Below, piece by piece: positions 1 through 10,275 of a stretch of 64,000 nucleotides of DNA (positions are counted from its first letter, which is position 1; the number at the start of each line of letters is the position of its first letter). The stretch is taken from NCBI GenBank assembly GCA_030789695.1, contig CM061142.1, positions 144,617,637-144,681,636 of the forward strand. Reading direction: 5' to 3'. The notes under the pieces are model-generated. The model was not told where the DNA came from and searched no databases. It saw nothing but the letters and a program-made list of their open reading frames with translations. Source of the stretch: Scilla litardierei. Lineage: Eukaryota; Streptophyta; Magnoliopsida; Asparagales; Asparagaceae. The position numbers and the translations under genes are program-made.

Positions 1-496
1 AATTTGACAACTCAAACTAAATTTACTTTCAGCGTTTGTAAAATGATTACCCACCGTAGGAAGATCGACAATCGGACAACTTTTCTGTGCACATAGGGTA
101 GAAGTCGATCTAGGTTGAACGATACACCAAAATGTGACTTTTGACGAATAGGATAGTCCCACCAATCTAGAAACAAACCCTAATAGTACTTATTGAAAAA
201 TGCGACCTGCCACCGTCACCGTGACCCTGTTTCAGCCAGACCACCACATGCAAGTGTACTCACTTGCACTTTTGGCCGTGCCTAGGCCTTAGACTGCTAG
301 AACTATTAAACTGTGAACAAAGGGACCGGACATGAAATGATAGCATCTGGGACACCCCTTGACGGCTTAGACTTGACGACGAAGTCTAAGCTCAACAACA
401 ACTTTTGACACCATAGCGTTATCTTGTTTGTGTATGTGTGTGGACCCCCTAGAAGAACCATCCCTGTCATGTCACGTCGTGTCTTGTTTTGCACAG

Positions 497-664
497 CCTG
501 CGGGCAATAAGGCACTCACCAGTGAGTGGGTGATCCCTTGTACAGATACACAGCCTGCGGGTAATAGGGCACTCACCAGTGAGTGGGTGATCCCTTGTAC
601 AGATACACAGCCTGCGGGCAATAGGGCACTCATAAAGATAGAGTGAGTGATCCCTTGTACAGAC
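497..664 (+). repeat. three 57-bp tandem units with internal hairpins
   Basis: Three head-to-tail units begin with CCTGCGGG at 497, 554 and 611. Each has a CACTCA(C)...(G)TGAGTG inverted repeat around a short spacer, followed by GATCCCTTGTACAGA. The same array recurs in every Tekay-type LTR of the window, near 18617-18790, 43713-43880, and inverted near 14010-14235, 57225-57451 and 58649-58875, with arms that change together. Confidence 0.9.
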
Positions 665-1055
665 TTTTCTTGTGCACTTGGGTTGGGGTAGGGTTGAGCG
701 TGCGCACGGGGAGAGGGTCTGATCCCCCTCAAACCGTAAGGCGTGAACCCTTCAAGTCACACGTGTCTTGTCTTGTCTTGTCCTGTCCTGTCCTGTCCTG
801 TCTTGCTTGTCTTGTCACGTCTTGTCACAACCCGTTTAGGTTAGTCCCGTAGTCGGTAGAACACACTATGACTACTTCTTGCTACGCTTTACTTTCCTGC
901 TGCATTTACTTCCTTTTGATACTCTCTTATAACCTCAGCATGCTAATCAACCAGTAAACTGTTGTTTAGTAGTTCGGTACACTTGTAGTAGAGTCTAACC
1001 CTTTTTGTAGACTTTACCTGGCGTATAGTTCCTTTCTTTTGGGTGTTGTACATCA

Positions 1056-1154
1056 GGTGTGGAGCCAGAGTACGTTGACGAGGCGGAGCTACCAGAGGAC
1101 GTAGAGCCGGATGACGTCGATCCTGAGTACGTGCCCGAGGAGGACCAGAGCTAA
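1056..1154 (+). other. acidic reading frame in the LTR (function unknown)
   Basis: A frame of about 32 codons rich in Glu, Asp, Pro and Val ends in TAA at 1152-1154. It contains the phrase EPEYVDEAELPEDVEP. The frame and its stop position are kept in the other plus-strand LTRs (second copy 44272-44370). In the interrupted LTR, at 27223-27359, a 42-bp in-frame duplication repeats 14 codons. A related PEFVDEAD phrase is readable in the inverted LTR near 13540-13590. No start codon is obvious and no family is recognised. It may be a captured exon fragment or chance. Confidence 0.35.
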
Positions 1155-1494
1155 AGGTCTTCACGTTGCCTATCCAGAGGTCACACTACAGTTTAGTTGG
1201 GTGCGTAGCACCGTTTACTTTCTGTCTAGGTTGGATGCTTGCACCAGTGGTTTACCTTTCAGTTGTTGTAGCCGTGTCAGACTTTTGTTAGACTCTAGTA
1301 CTCTGAATGAATATTTTGGAATAAAATGAATGTTTCCTTTTAGTACTTTTGTTGATCCGTACTAACCTGCAGGGACCTGTTCCTTCGTCTTGAAGTACCA
1401 CACAGACGCTTATTGTGTCCGAGCTTCACAGCTCCGGCCAAAGTGGGCCTTAGTCACACTTCGCCTCTGTAGTTTTGGGAAGCGGGGCATGACA

Positions 1495-2277
1495 ACAGTC
1501 AACTGTCGCGAGTTCAGATTCTATCCGTTGTGATTTTTCTCACGGATTCCAATTGGGTTTTTGCCTAAACTGTTTTGTGGATTTGAGAAAGCTATAAGTA
1601 GAGCCTCTATTGTTCCATTGGAAGGTTACTCATTCATTGTAAAATCTCTCAAGCTTTCATTTCCAAAGATCAAAGCTCACAAGTCCAAAGCCCTAAATAT
1701 TTCCAAATCTTGTTCTCTTGCTCTCCAACCTAGAACCAAAGAGTAATCTTCTAGGCAATTGGTGCAGTCAAGAGAAAGGGCTTCTCCTCTCTTCCAAGAG
1801 AGTTCTTCAACACACATCTCACTCCTCCTTCAAGTTCTACTTCAAGGCATAGGTGATTGTAAGTGTTGTTTTCTTTATTTCATAACTTTTGTTTTTTTGA
1901 GATTTGCTCTCGGTTGTGAGAGTGGTTTGCTTGCTCCCAAGTTATGGGAGTCAAGGACATCGATTGTATTCGATTGCACTTGTAGGGTTGCTACAAGTGG
2001 GTTTTTAAGGAAACCTCAAGTTAGGGTTCTAACTTGAGTATCCAGAGGTATCCGTGTGGAAAGGACGTAGGATTACCGGGAACAAGTCGGGAGTTGACTT
2101 GGGTAATCCGAACCCTAGAAACATAATTGTGTTTGCAATTGTTTCTTATTTGGGTTTAATTCTATTTCCGCATTATTTATTGGATTGCATTTTATTTGGA
2201 GTAAATTCCTTTTAAATTTGCATAAACACTATTCAACCTCCCTTCTAGTGTTTTCCCCAAAGATAGGGTCCCCTACA
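1495..2277 (+). repeat. SIRE-A 5' LTR, 3' tail
   Basis: About 783 bp match 11264-12044 of the 3' LTR. A TATA-like TATAAGTAG lies at 1593-1601. The LTR ends CCCTACA at 2277, directly before the primer-binding site. The first base is the point where the Tekay chromovirus inserted (target duplication ACAGT at 1495-1499). Confidence 0.9.
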
Positions 2278-2279
2278 AT

Positions 2280-2291
2280 TGGAATCAGAGC
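2280..2291 (+). other. primer-binding site (initiator tRNA-Met)
   Basis: TGGAATCAGAGC lies three bases after the LTR end. It differs by one base from TGGTATCAGAGC, which is complementary to the 3' end of plant initiator tRNA-Met and primes most copia elements. Confidence 0.85.
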
Positions 2292-2305
2292 GCAAGGTTA
2301 TATCT

Positions 2306-4627
2306 ATGGCATCCAACAACAACAACGTTCCTCCTCCGCCTTCGTACAACAATCACGATCGTGATGGAGCGTCCACATTTTTTGAAGGTCAATCTACGGT
2401 GCACCCTCCGCGTTTCAATGGTACAAATTTTAGCTATTGGAAATGCAGGATGGAGACGTTCCTTAGGAGTGCTTCGCTTTGGAGAACCCTCCACAAGGAA
2501 TACGTCGAGCCCACCGAAGTAGATTTCGACAAATGGACGTCTTCCGAGAAAACCGCCGAGGTCAATAACGCTAAGGCAATGAACACTCTTTATTGTGCGT
2601 TGGACCCGAATGAGTTCAACAAGATATGCACATGTAAGAGTGCATATCAAATTTGGAACCATCTCATCGTTACCCACGAGGGAGCGAATAAGGTAAATAT
2701 TTCAAAGTTATATGTTGTCGGGCAAAACATTGATTAGTTTCATATGCATGATAATGAAAGAATTGCATCGATGTACGGACGGTTTACCGACATCATCAAT
2801 GAATTGGAAGTCCTTGGCCAAATATATTACAAACCTGATAAGGTAAGGAAGATCATCATGGGAATGACCTCCAAATGGGAAAGAAGAGTGATCGCCATTG
2901 AGGAGGTCAATAACTTGAAGAACTACACCGTGATGAATCTTATCGGGACTCTCATGTCTTAAGAGGTAAGACGAGAGAACTGATTAAAGATTCGAGCAAT
3001 GATGAATCCTTCGGAGGTCAAGAAGAAAGCTTTGGCATTCAACGCAAACTCATTATCCTCCAATAGTGATGAATCCGAGAACGAGATGGATTTGGGTGAA
3101 ATGGCCCAAATGGCGATGAAGTTCCAACACTTCTTCCGCAAAGGTAAATTTTCCTCCAACAAACATTTTGAGTCTACTAATGCTACTTCCTCTCTTTGCT
3201 ATAAATGTAATAAGCCAGGGCACATCAAGAGGGATTGCCCAATGCTAAAGAACAAAGAGAAGTGGAAGGCGCCGAAGTACCACAAGTCCGATAAGAACAA
3301 GAGAGACAAGAAGTAAGGACTCATAGGTACATTCGACGACTCAAGTGATGAATCATCGAGTGATTCTGATGATGAGAAGGGTGAGAGCACCCACATGTGT
3401 TTCATGGCCCTAGAAGACCCACTCTCTGACGAGAATGATTCCGACATGGACGACACCGAGGTAACAATGGATGAACTTCGTATTGCTAATGAAGAACTAT
3501 TTGCTAAATACCAATCTTTAATGCTTAGATATACTAGCTTAAAGAAATCAAATATTAGCAAGTCATCCATTCCATGCATTATCAATAATGACACCATTGT
3601 TGATACTTTAACGCTTGAGAAAGCAAGCTTAGCTTCTCAAAATGTCACATTGAGAGATGAGGTGAATTCCCTCAAATCTCAACTAGATCAAACACATCCT
3701 AAGGGTAATAGTGATCTGGTTACACGACACACACAATTGGGTTTCGAGAATGATTCTCTTAAAACCCAAGTACACGAGCTCAAAGCACGGTTGTCCACCT
3801 TGGATACCAACATTTCTTCTATGAAGGAGAAATATGAGCACATGTCTTCCCGTATTGAGAGGTTCAATAAGGGAAAACTACAATTGTATGATTTGTTAGC
3901 AAACCAATATCCGGCCACACATCGTGTTGGTCTTAGGTTTGTGAATACAAATGCATCTAGTTCATGCACTTCCTATAGTGGTGACACTATAGATTTTATG
4001 AGGCCTTCCTCCAGTGCATCCACAAGTGGTGTCAAAGACACTATAGGTAGCAAACCTACCAAGAAAGTCACCACTTCACCTTCTCTTCTTTTTGGCAAGA
4101 AACCGACTAAGGGTGGAAACCAAAAGCAAGGCCATGCTTACATGTACACTAACACTCATCCACGTAGGAAACCTCCTACTTCACAAGTGGATAATCATGA
4201 CGCATTTTATGCTCCGCACCCACGGACACGTACACAACCACACATGAGAAATACTCATGTACGTGCTCCTATACACCCGTATGCTCATACGCATCATTCT
4301 TTCATGTATGCTCATCCTCCACATGTCATACATGATCCATATGCTTCATATAATATGCATGTTCCCAAGCATACATATCATCCTAGAATATACAATGCAT
4401 ATCTGCCACCACATCTCTATGCTAGAAATCATGTTCCTAAAAAGCATGCACCACATAGAAATCCAATACATATGCATGCAACTAGGAATAGGACTCCCAA
4501 GATTTACACTATTTGGGGTCCTAAGAACACTAGCCTAAATGATAGGAATGCTTATGTTGATTCCTATTTTCAAGATGTGATTAGAAATAGTAATTATGTT
4601 GGGAAGCAGAAGTCCACTTGGACTTAG
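2306..4627 (+). pseudogene. gag: SIRE-A gag (capsid/nucleocapsid), disrupted
   Basis: The frame starts at an ATG within TCTATGGCATCC and stays in one phase to 4627, but in-frame stops interrupt it at 2735, 2960, about 2979 and 3314. The N-terminal part has the copia Gag pattern (PRFNGTNFSYWKCRMETFL, then a region ending in LIGTLMS). A CCHC zinc knuckle, CYKCNKPGHIKRDC, is intact at 3197-3238. An acidic segment and a long helical, probably coiled-coil region follow (about 3360-3870), then a His/Pro/Tyr-rich tail (4190-4500). This Gag would form the cytoplasmic particle that packages the RNA. The same four stops occur in SIRE-B, so they predate the duplication. Confidence 0.85.
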
Positions 4628-4742
4628 CTTCCAAAGGGCTAATCCTCTTGGACCCAACAAACATTGGGTACCATAAGCTTATGGTATATTATATAGGTAC
4701 CCCAAGAGAAAGAAGAAGAGCAATAAATGTTTTATTAGCTCT

Positions 4743-5991
4743 AAAGAGAAAGGATGGATTCTTGATAGTGGTTGCTCCAAACACATGACGGGAGATCCCT
4801 CGTTGCTCTCCGAAGTGATTAGCATCAATGATGGTGCAACGGTCACTTTTGGAGGTAATCAAAAGGGAACCATCATTGGAGTAGGTATCGTTGGTAATCC
4901 TTCAAAACCGTTAATTACTAATATTTTTCTAGTTAGTGGTTTGTGTCACAATTTCATTTCCATTAGTCAACTTTGTGACAAAGGTTACAAGGGTAACTTT
5001 GGAGAAGGATTGTGTACAATTGTTGACTGTGATTCAAATGTTTTATTTTTCGGTTTTAGGCGTAAAAATATTTATTATTTGAGCTTGCCTAAAACCGTAG
5101 AACATTGCTTAGTTGCTAACACAAGTGAACAACTATTATGGAAACGCCGTTTTGGTCTTGTTCACTTCAAGCACTTATATAAGTTAGCTAAGCATGATCT
5201 AGTCAAAGGTTTTCCTAAGATTGCTTTTAATAAGAAAAACTTTTGTGATTCATTTCAAAGAGGTAAACTAAGTAAATCTTCATTTAAGCTCAAAGAAGGG
5301 ATTACTTCAAGAGGCCCCTAAAACTTCTTCATCTAGATTTATTTGGGCCAACTAGAACCGCTTCTTTAGGTAATGCTCATTATGGATTAGTTGTCGTCGA
5401 CGACTTTTCTAGATTTACTTGGGTTTCATTCTTAACTAATAAGAATGAAGCTCATGAAGAGTTTACCAAATTTGCAAAGATGATTCAGAATCTTTTAGGA
5501 TCCACCATTATCACTGTTCGTAGTGATCATGGAGGAGAATTTGAGAATGAGTCTTTTACTAAATTTGTGATGACTCCGGGATAACTCATAATTTTTTCTT
5601 TCCTCGTGCACCACCACAAAATGGTGTTGTAGAAAGAAAGAATATGACTCTTATTGAGTGTGCTCACACTATGCTCCATGATAGTCATTTAGGACTACAA
5701 TTTTGGAAAGAGGCGGTGCACACGGTATGTTATGTGCTCAATAGGATCCTAATGAGACCCCAAATGAACAAAACTTATTTTGAGTTGTTTTATGATAAAA
5801 AGCTTCAAGTAAAATATTTTTGTGTTTTTGGTTCAAAATGTTTTATAAAGAACACATTTGGTAATTTAGACAAATTTGATCCAAGATCCGATGAAGGAAT
5901 TTTTGTGAGATATTCCACATGTAGTAAAGCCTACCGGATATACAACAAAACTTCTTCAACGTTTGAGGAATCACTTCACGTATCTTTTTAG
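4743..5991 (+). pseudogene. pol: SIRE-A protease and integrase, disrupted
   Basis: The aspartic protease signature Asp-Ser-Gly (WILDSGCSKHMTGD) begins near 4755 and is intact. Integrase follows from about 5130. Its zinc finger is damaged: the usual His pair near LLWKRRFGLVHF is gone and the last Cys pair reads CDSF. The catalytic D-D-E residues are still readable in LHLDLFGP, RSDHGGEFENE and PPQNGVVERKN. A frameshift at about 5300-5320 and another near 5560-5580 break the frame, and a TAG ends it at 5989-5991. The protease would mature the polyprotein and the integrase would insert the cDNA. Confidence 0.85.
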
Positions 5992-6323
5992 GAAGATTTT
6001 GATTTTTCTCATGTTGATGATGATAATGTAGATATTTTTGTGATTCTCTTAATAATGTTAAGATTAATGATTCTATTGTTGAGACTAACACTTCTAACGA
6101 AATTGTTGAAGTTGTTCCTAGTGATACATGTATACCCAAATCTTATCCGACCGTTCGTAACCATCCCCATAACCAAATAATTTGAGATATTAGTGTGGGT
6201 GTTCGAACGAGGTCGAGAATCGAATAATTCTTTCATTGCGCATTTGTATCTACCATTGAGCCAAAGAACGTCCAAGAAGCTTGTGAGGATAGCTCCTGGA
6301 TAGTGGCAATGGAATAAGAACTA

Positions 6324-7789
6324 ATGCAATTCGAGAGAAACAAAGTTTGGGAACTCATACCTCTTCCAAGTGGTCACCAAGTCATTGGGACCAAATGGAT
6401 CTTCAAGAACAAGACGGATGAAAACGAGGTAATCACAAGGAACAAAGCAAGGTTAGTAGCTCAAGGCTACCGGCAAGTGGAAGATATTGATTTCGAAGAA
6501 TCTTTTGCCCCCATAGCTAGATTAGAAGCTATTAGGTTGCTTTTATCTTTTGCATCCCATACGAATTTTAAACTATTTCAAATGGATGTTAAAAGTGCAT
6601 TTTAAATGGGTTTGTCAATGAAGAAGTTTATGTTTCTCAACCTCCCGGTTTTATTCATGAAAAATTTCCAACCCATGTTTTCAAACTTAAGAAAGCGTTG
6701 TATGGGTTGAGACAAGCTCCTAGAACATGGTATGATCGACTTAAGACCTTTCTTTTGAATTTAGGTTTTAAAATGGGAGAAGTTGATTCTACACTCTTCA
6801 TTAAAGATTATGATAATGACATTCTTTTGATTCAAGTTTATGTAGACAATATTATTTTTGGTTCTACTAACTTTAATCTTTGTCAAGAATTTTCCAAGTC
6901 TATAAAGGATGAGTTTGAGATGAGCCACATGGGAGAGCTCACCTACTTCCTTGGATTGCAAATTCGACAAATAGAGAATGGCACATTCATACATCAGACA
7001 AAGTACATAGGTGAGCTTATTAAGCGATTCGGGATGGAATCGTCTTCGAGCAAAAGGACTCCCATGAGTACTACTACTCATCTACACAAGGATGAAAGCG
7101 GAAAAGATGTAGACGTTCGTCTATATCGAGGTATGATCAGTAGCCTACTTTACTTAACCACTAGTAGGCCCGATATAATGTTTTCTGTATACCTTTGTGC
7201 TAGATATCAAGCTAGACCTAAGGAGTCACACTTGATTGCAGTTAAACGAATATTTCGTTATCTCAATCAATCTCTAGATTATGGGTTGCTTTACCCTAAG
7301 TCTAGCACATATGAGTTAATCTCATATAGTGATGCCAACTTTGCCGGATGCAAGTCCGACAGGAAAAGTACTAGTGGCACTTGCCATTTTCTAGGAAATT
7401 CCTTAGTTTCTAGGTTTTCTAAGAAACAAAATTCGGTGTCATTGTCCACGACTGAAGCGGAATATATCACCGTGGGTCTGGCATGTGCATAAGTTCTTTG
7501 GATGAGACATACTCTTAGTGACTATGGTGTCAATTGTGATACTTGCCCTATCATGGTTGATAATCAAAGTGCTTTTTGTCTTTCCAAGAATCCGGTACAC
7601 CACTCATGTACCAAACACATAGACGTGAGACACCATTTCATAAATAATCATGTATATAAGAAGGACAACACCTTAGAGTATATTGAAACCCAAAAACAAA
7701 TTGTTGATATCTTCACTAAACCTCTTAAACAAGATTCATTTGTGAGGTTGCGTGGAGAATTGGGAATTAAGGGTGAATCTGAAATCTAG
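6324..7789 (+). pseudogene. pol: SIRE-A reverse transcriptase and RNase H, disrupted
   Basis: Copia RT is clear: [62 protein letters not shown]. The catalytic YVDD box reads YVDN (Asn codon at 6848-6850), which should abolish polymerase activity. One T is missing near 6600, shifting the frame, and CAA to TAA makes a stop at 7490. RNase H follows (SYSDANFAG, STTEAEY, DNQSAFCLSKNPV, KHIDVRHHF). One Asp-to-Asn change here (7337-7339) is absent from SIRE-B. The 330-bp linker 5992-6323 is degraded pol sequence. Confidence 0.88.
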
Positions 7790-8062
7790 AAGATCAATCA
7801 TTCATGTTATAACTCTTTTTGAGCTCATATCATTTTGTTGCCTATCTTCATCTGCTTTATTATATATGTGTGATTAAGAAAGGCAATTGTGATTTAATTG
7901 ATTTCATGAGTTTTTGAGATTGATTGTAGTGATTTCTGTTTCAATGGAGTTATTGTTTTTACATTGTTTTTACGATGTATTTGTGATTAGAGTATAGGTC
8001 CTAGGGTGAGTGTTCTTATTCTCTGGAATTCTATCTCACTGTGCATTTTTGGACCAGGAGAG

Positions 8063-8411
8063 ACGACTGTCTTTCCTTCGACAGTCGACTGCCCTACTCT
8101 ATCTCCTCAGTCTGAGAATTTGTATCTTTCGCACAGCCGACTGATGACTGTTTTACAGTCGACTATTATTTTAATAGGTGACTGCATTTTAGTCATGAAG
8201 CGACTGTTCTCTCTGTCGAATTTTTACAGTGCTCTCTGTCTTTTTGATGAACTGTATTAATTCTCGGCCAGTCGACTGCTGAGTATATGTCAGTCGATTG
8301 TCCAACAGACAGGCGACTGCATGTTACTTGCCAGTCGACTGCCCATCTTTCTGAGCTTTATTGTTATCACTTCATCCAGTCGACTGACATTTGTTTATCA
8401 GTCGACTGTCT
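8063..8411 (+). repeat. cluster of CAGTCGACTG-like motifs upstream of the extra ORF
   Basis: About a dozen copies of the 10-bp palindrome CAGTCGACTG or one-to-two-base variants (CAGTCGATTG, CAGGCGACTG, CAGCCGACTG) are scattered at spacings of roughly 15-40 bp. The same motif fills the LTR at 10670-11276. It is not a simple tandem repeat because the spacers differ. Confidence 0.85.
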
Positions 8412-8460
8412 TCTATTGAGACGGTTCAAGTGATTTGATCCGAGCCGTCGATTCCTTGAT

Positions 8461-8500
8461 CCAATGGCCCAGATTCATTCCCTAACTTTTATATTTGAGA
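8461..8500 (+). promoter_or_regulatory. putative internal promoter (CCAAT and TATA)
   Basis: CCAAT at 8461-8465 is followed 23 bp later by TTTATATTTG (8488-8497) and then by a CT-rich leader (8505-8600), as in plant core promoters. The ATG of the intact ORF lies about 240 bp downstream. The motif cluster upstream copies the arrangement in the LTR, where motifs precede a TATA box. The function is inferred. Confidence 0.45.
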
Positions 8501-8732
8501 GAGGCCGATCTTTTATCCGCATCCGACTCTCTCTCCTCCGATCAAACTCCTCGACTTCCCGCTCGATTTCTCTTCCAAAGCCGTCGATATTCTTCCCTTC
8601 GTGAGTCGATTTCGTGTTGTCATTGCCTTCGTTTCGTCGCTCGACTAGGTTTGATCTCATCCTCCTATCTCGTGAAATTTCCTTGTTAGGGTTCGTCCAC
8701 ATTTGTGTCTTGCCCTAGCTTCGTGTAAGGCC

Positions 8733-9344
8733 ATGGCTCTTTTCGATCATCTCTTTCCTAAAGTCTCTCTCGACTTCCTTGATGAGCCGGTTCCTTTACC
8801 AAAGTCTGATCCGACTCCCTCCTCGCCTCCATCTTCTAGAGAACCTCTTCATATCACTGTCGGTGACCCCATCCCCTCTGAGCATGCTGCTAAACACTCT
8901 TCTCAGCCAGCTGAGCATCCTCCTAGGTATCATCTTTTCGTATCACACGAGGAGATTCTTCTTCATCAGCTGGATGCTCGAGTATCTGCTCTTGAAATTC
9001 TTTCCGTATCTCTGGATGAGAAGCTCTTGCTTTTGCTTAAGCTTCAGTTAAACTCTTTTAAGCATCATGGTTTTCCCATCCCTACCAAGCTTCAGGCTCT
9101 GTTTGCTACATCTGAGGACACTTCGCTTGCTTGTGTTTCTCCTCCTACAGGCTTCACGCCTAAACACTATATGGTTCAGACCTTCGGTGCCCAGACTCCA
9201 CTTCATGTTCCTGTGGAATCTTCTGCCGCTCGTGCATCGTCGTCCAAACAGAAGACTTTTACTTTTCCTACTCGACGCTCTGTGAGGCTCTTGATCCGCT
9301 CTTCTGGTCGCCCCTCGGACTCTACCGTCATCAACATCGACTGA
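8733..9344 (+). CDS. intact ORF of unknown function between SIRE pol and 3' LTR
   Basis: The ORF has 203 codons from ATG at 8733, chosen for its strong context GGCCATGGC over an in-frame ATG 30 bp upstream. The protein starts MALFDHLFPKVSLDFL. It has a Pro/Ser-rich stretch (about residues 20-65), a Leu-rich, probably helical segment (about 73-115, LHQLDARVSALEILSVSLDE) and a basic Ser/Arg tail. I see no signal peptide, clear membrane segment or CCHC finger. SIRE-lineage elements often carry an extra ORF here, sometimes called env-like, but nothing in this sequence shows an envelope protein. It is open in both copies (second copy 51949-52560) while gag and pol are broken, with about three amino-acid differences. 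Confidence 0.6.
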   Translation: MALFDHLFPKVSLDFLDEPVPLPKSDPTPSSPPSSREPLHITVGDPIPSEHAAKHSSQPAEHPPRYHLFVSHEEILLHQLDARVSALEILSVSLDEKLLLLLKLQLNSFKHHGFPIPTKLQALFATSEDTSLACVSPPTGFTPKHYMVQTFGAQTPLHVPVESSAARASSSKQKTFTFPTRRSVRLLIRSSGRPSDSTVINID

Positions 9345-10261
9345 AGTTGCTGCCCTCGACTTTTGTGTGTTCACTCACCCAACGACCTAGATTCTTTTTG
9401 TTTGGTCTGTTTTTTTGGTTGGGTTGAGTCGGGCCTTCAGTGTGTCTTGGTGATGGCTGTATGGTGTATGATGTTTGTATCTGTATGATGATGTACGGTG
9501 ATGTACTTCGATGTTGTCATGATGATGTATTTTTGTCTTGATCATGATGTATGTTTTTGTGATGGACATGTAGATGTCCATCCGATGATGTACTCATTTT
9601 TCTATATATCTATATATGATGTTGTTGTTTATCTTGTGTCACACTATGCTATAATGCTTATCTTATCTGTGTGATGTATGTTATGTTGTCTCCATGTATG
9701 CTATACTATCTCTGATGTGCTTTTGAGACAATATATGAATTTGATATTCAATTTTCCATGCTATCTCTGGTATGATGCATTTGTGAAATCTCTTTTGAAA
9801 CTATTTTTTTTTGTATATCTAAAATGTTTATATTGGACTTCAATTCCATTACTCACATGTGTATATGTTGTGATTTTATGAGTTTTGATTTGATATATCT
9901 TTATACTCCTTGATTGTTGTTAGTTTGTATTTAGCACTATTATTGTTGTTATTTGCTCCCACCTTTTTGGATAATGCCATAAAGGGAGAGAAATAAACAT
10001 ACAAGATTCATAATGGATGTGCTAAGTATGTTCTAACACTTGAATCTAAGATTTACGTTGTCTTAGATTCATGGGGAGTAAGATTACAATGATTAGGGAT
10101 TTTAATTCCTAGATTTCTTGAATTATATTCACTCATTTGCTTCAATTGATATGTAGATGCCCTAATATTTGTTGACTAACTCGATTGGGATCTATGTAGG
10201 GGAGTAAGTTTTCATTACGTACAATTATTTATCTCTTTGTTTATGTTTGTTTGTCATCATC
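9345..10261 (+). other. non-coding 3' interior of SIRE-A
   Basis: This AT-rich stretch has many TGATG/GTATG short repeats (9450-9700) and no convincing ORF. A second polypurine-like tract, AAAGGGAGAGAAA, lies near 9980 after CACCTTTTTGGATAATGCC, the kind of extra tract often seen upstream of the real one in SIRE-type elements. Confidence 0.6.
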
Positions 10262-10275
10262 AAAAAGGGGGAGAA
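10262..10275 (+). other. polypurine tract of SIRE-A
   Basis: AAAAAGGGGGAGAA abuts the LTR start TGTTGAG at 10276. It is the expected primer for plus-strand DNA synthesis. Confidence 0.9.

Larger units (their letters stand above)
1..1494 (+). mobile_element. Tekay-type LTR, 3' part (first copy)
   Basis: This is the 3' half of a long terminal repeat of a Tekay/Del-type Ty3/gypsy element. It matches 43217-44710 base for base at a constant offset of 43,216, with about ten substitutions by eye, and more distantly 18088-19157 plus 27212-27700. The LTR ends in CATGACA at 1494 and is followed by ACAGT, the target duplication of the chromovirus in the second copy. The beginning of the LTR lies outside the window. 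It holds 57-bp tandem units (497-664), a stretch rich in CTTGT/CCTGT pentamers (764-830) and a short acidic reading frame (1056-1154). Confidence 0.9.

Noticed and set aside
497..664. CRISPR array
   Set aside because: Units are directly adjacent with no unique spacers, and the context is a plant LTR.
764..830. CTTGT/CCTGT microsatellite as a special signal
   Set aside because: It is a simple pentamer run present in all Tekay-type LTRs of the window and looks like ordinary slippage.
2285..2677. 130-codon minus-strand ORF opposite SIRE gag (also 45501-45893)
   Set aside because: It lies antisense to clear Gag coding sequence and has no recognisable protein pattern.
8733..9344. Calling the SIRE extra ORF an envelope gene
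   Set aside because: No signal peptide, clear transmembrane segment or cleavage site is visible, so only 'unknown function' is supported.
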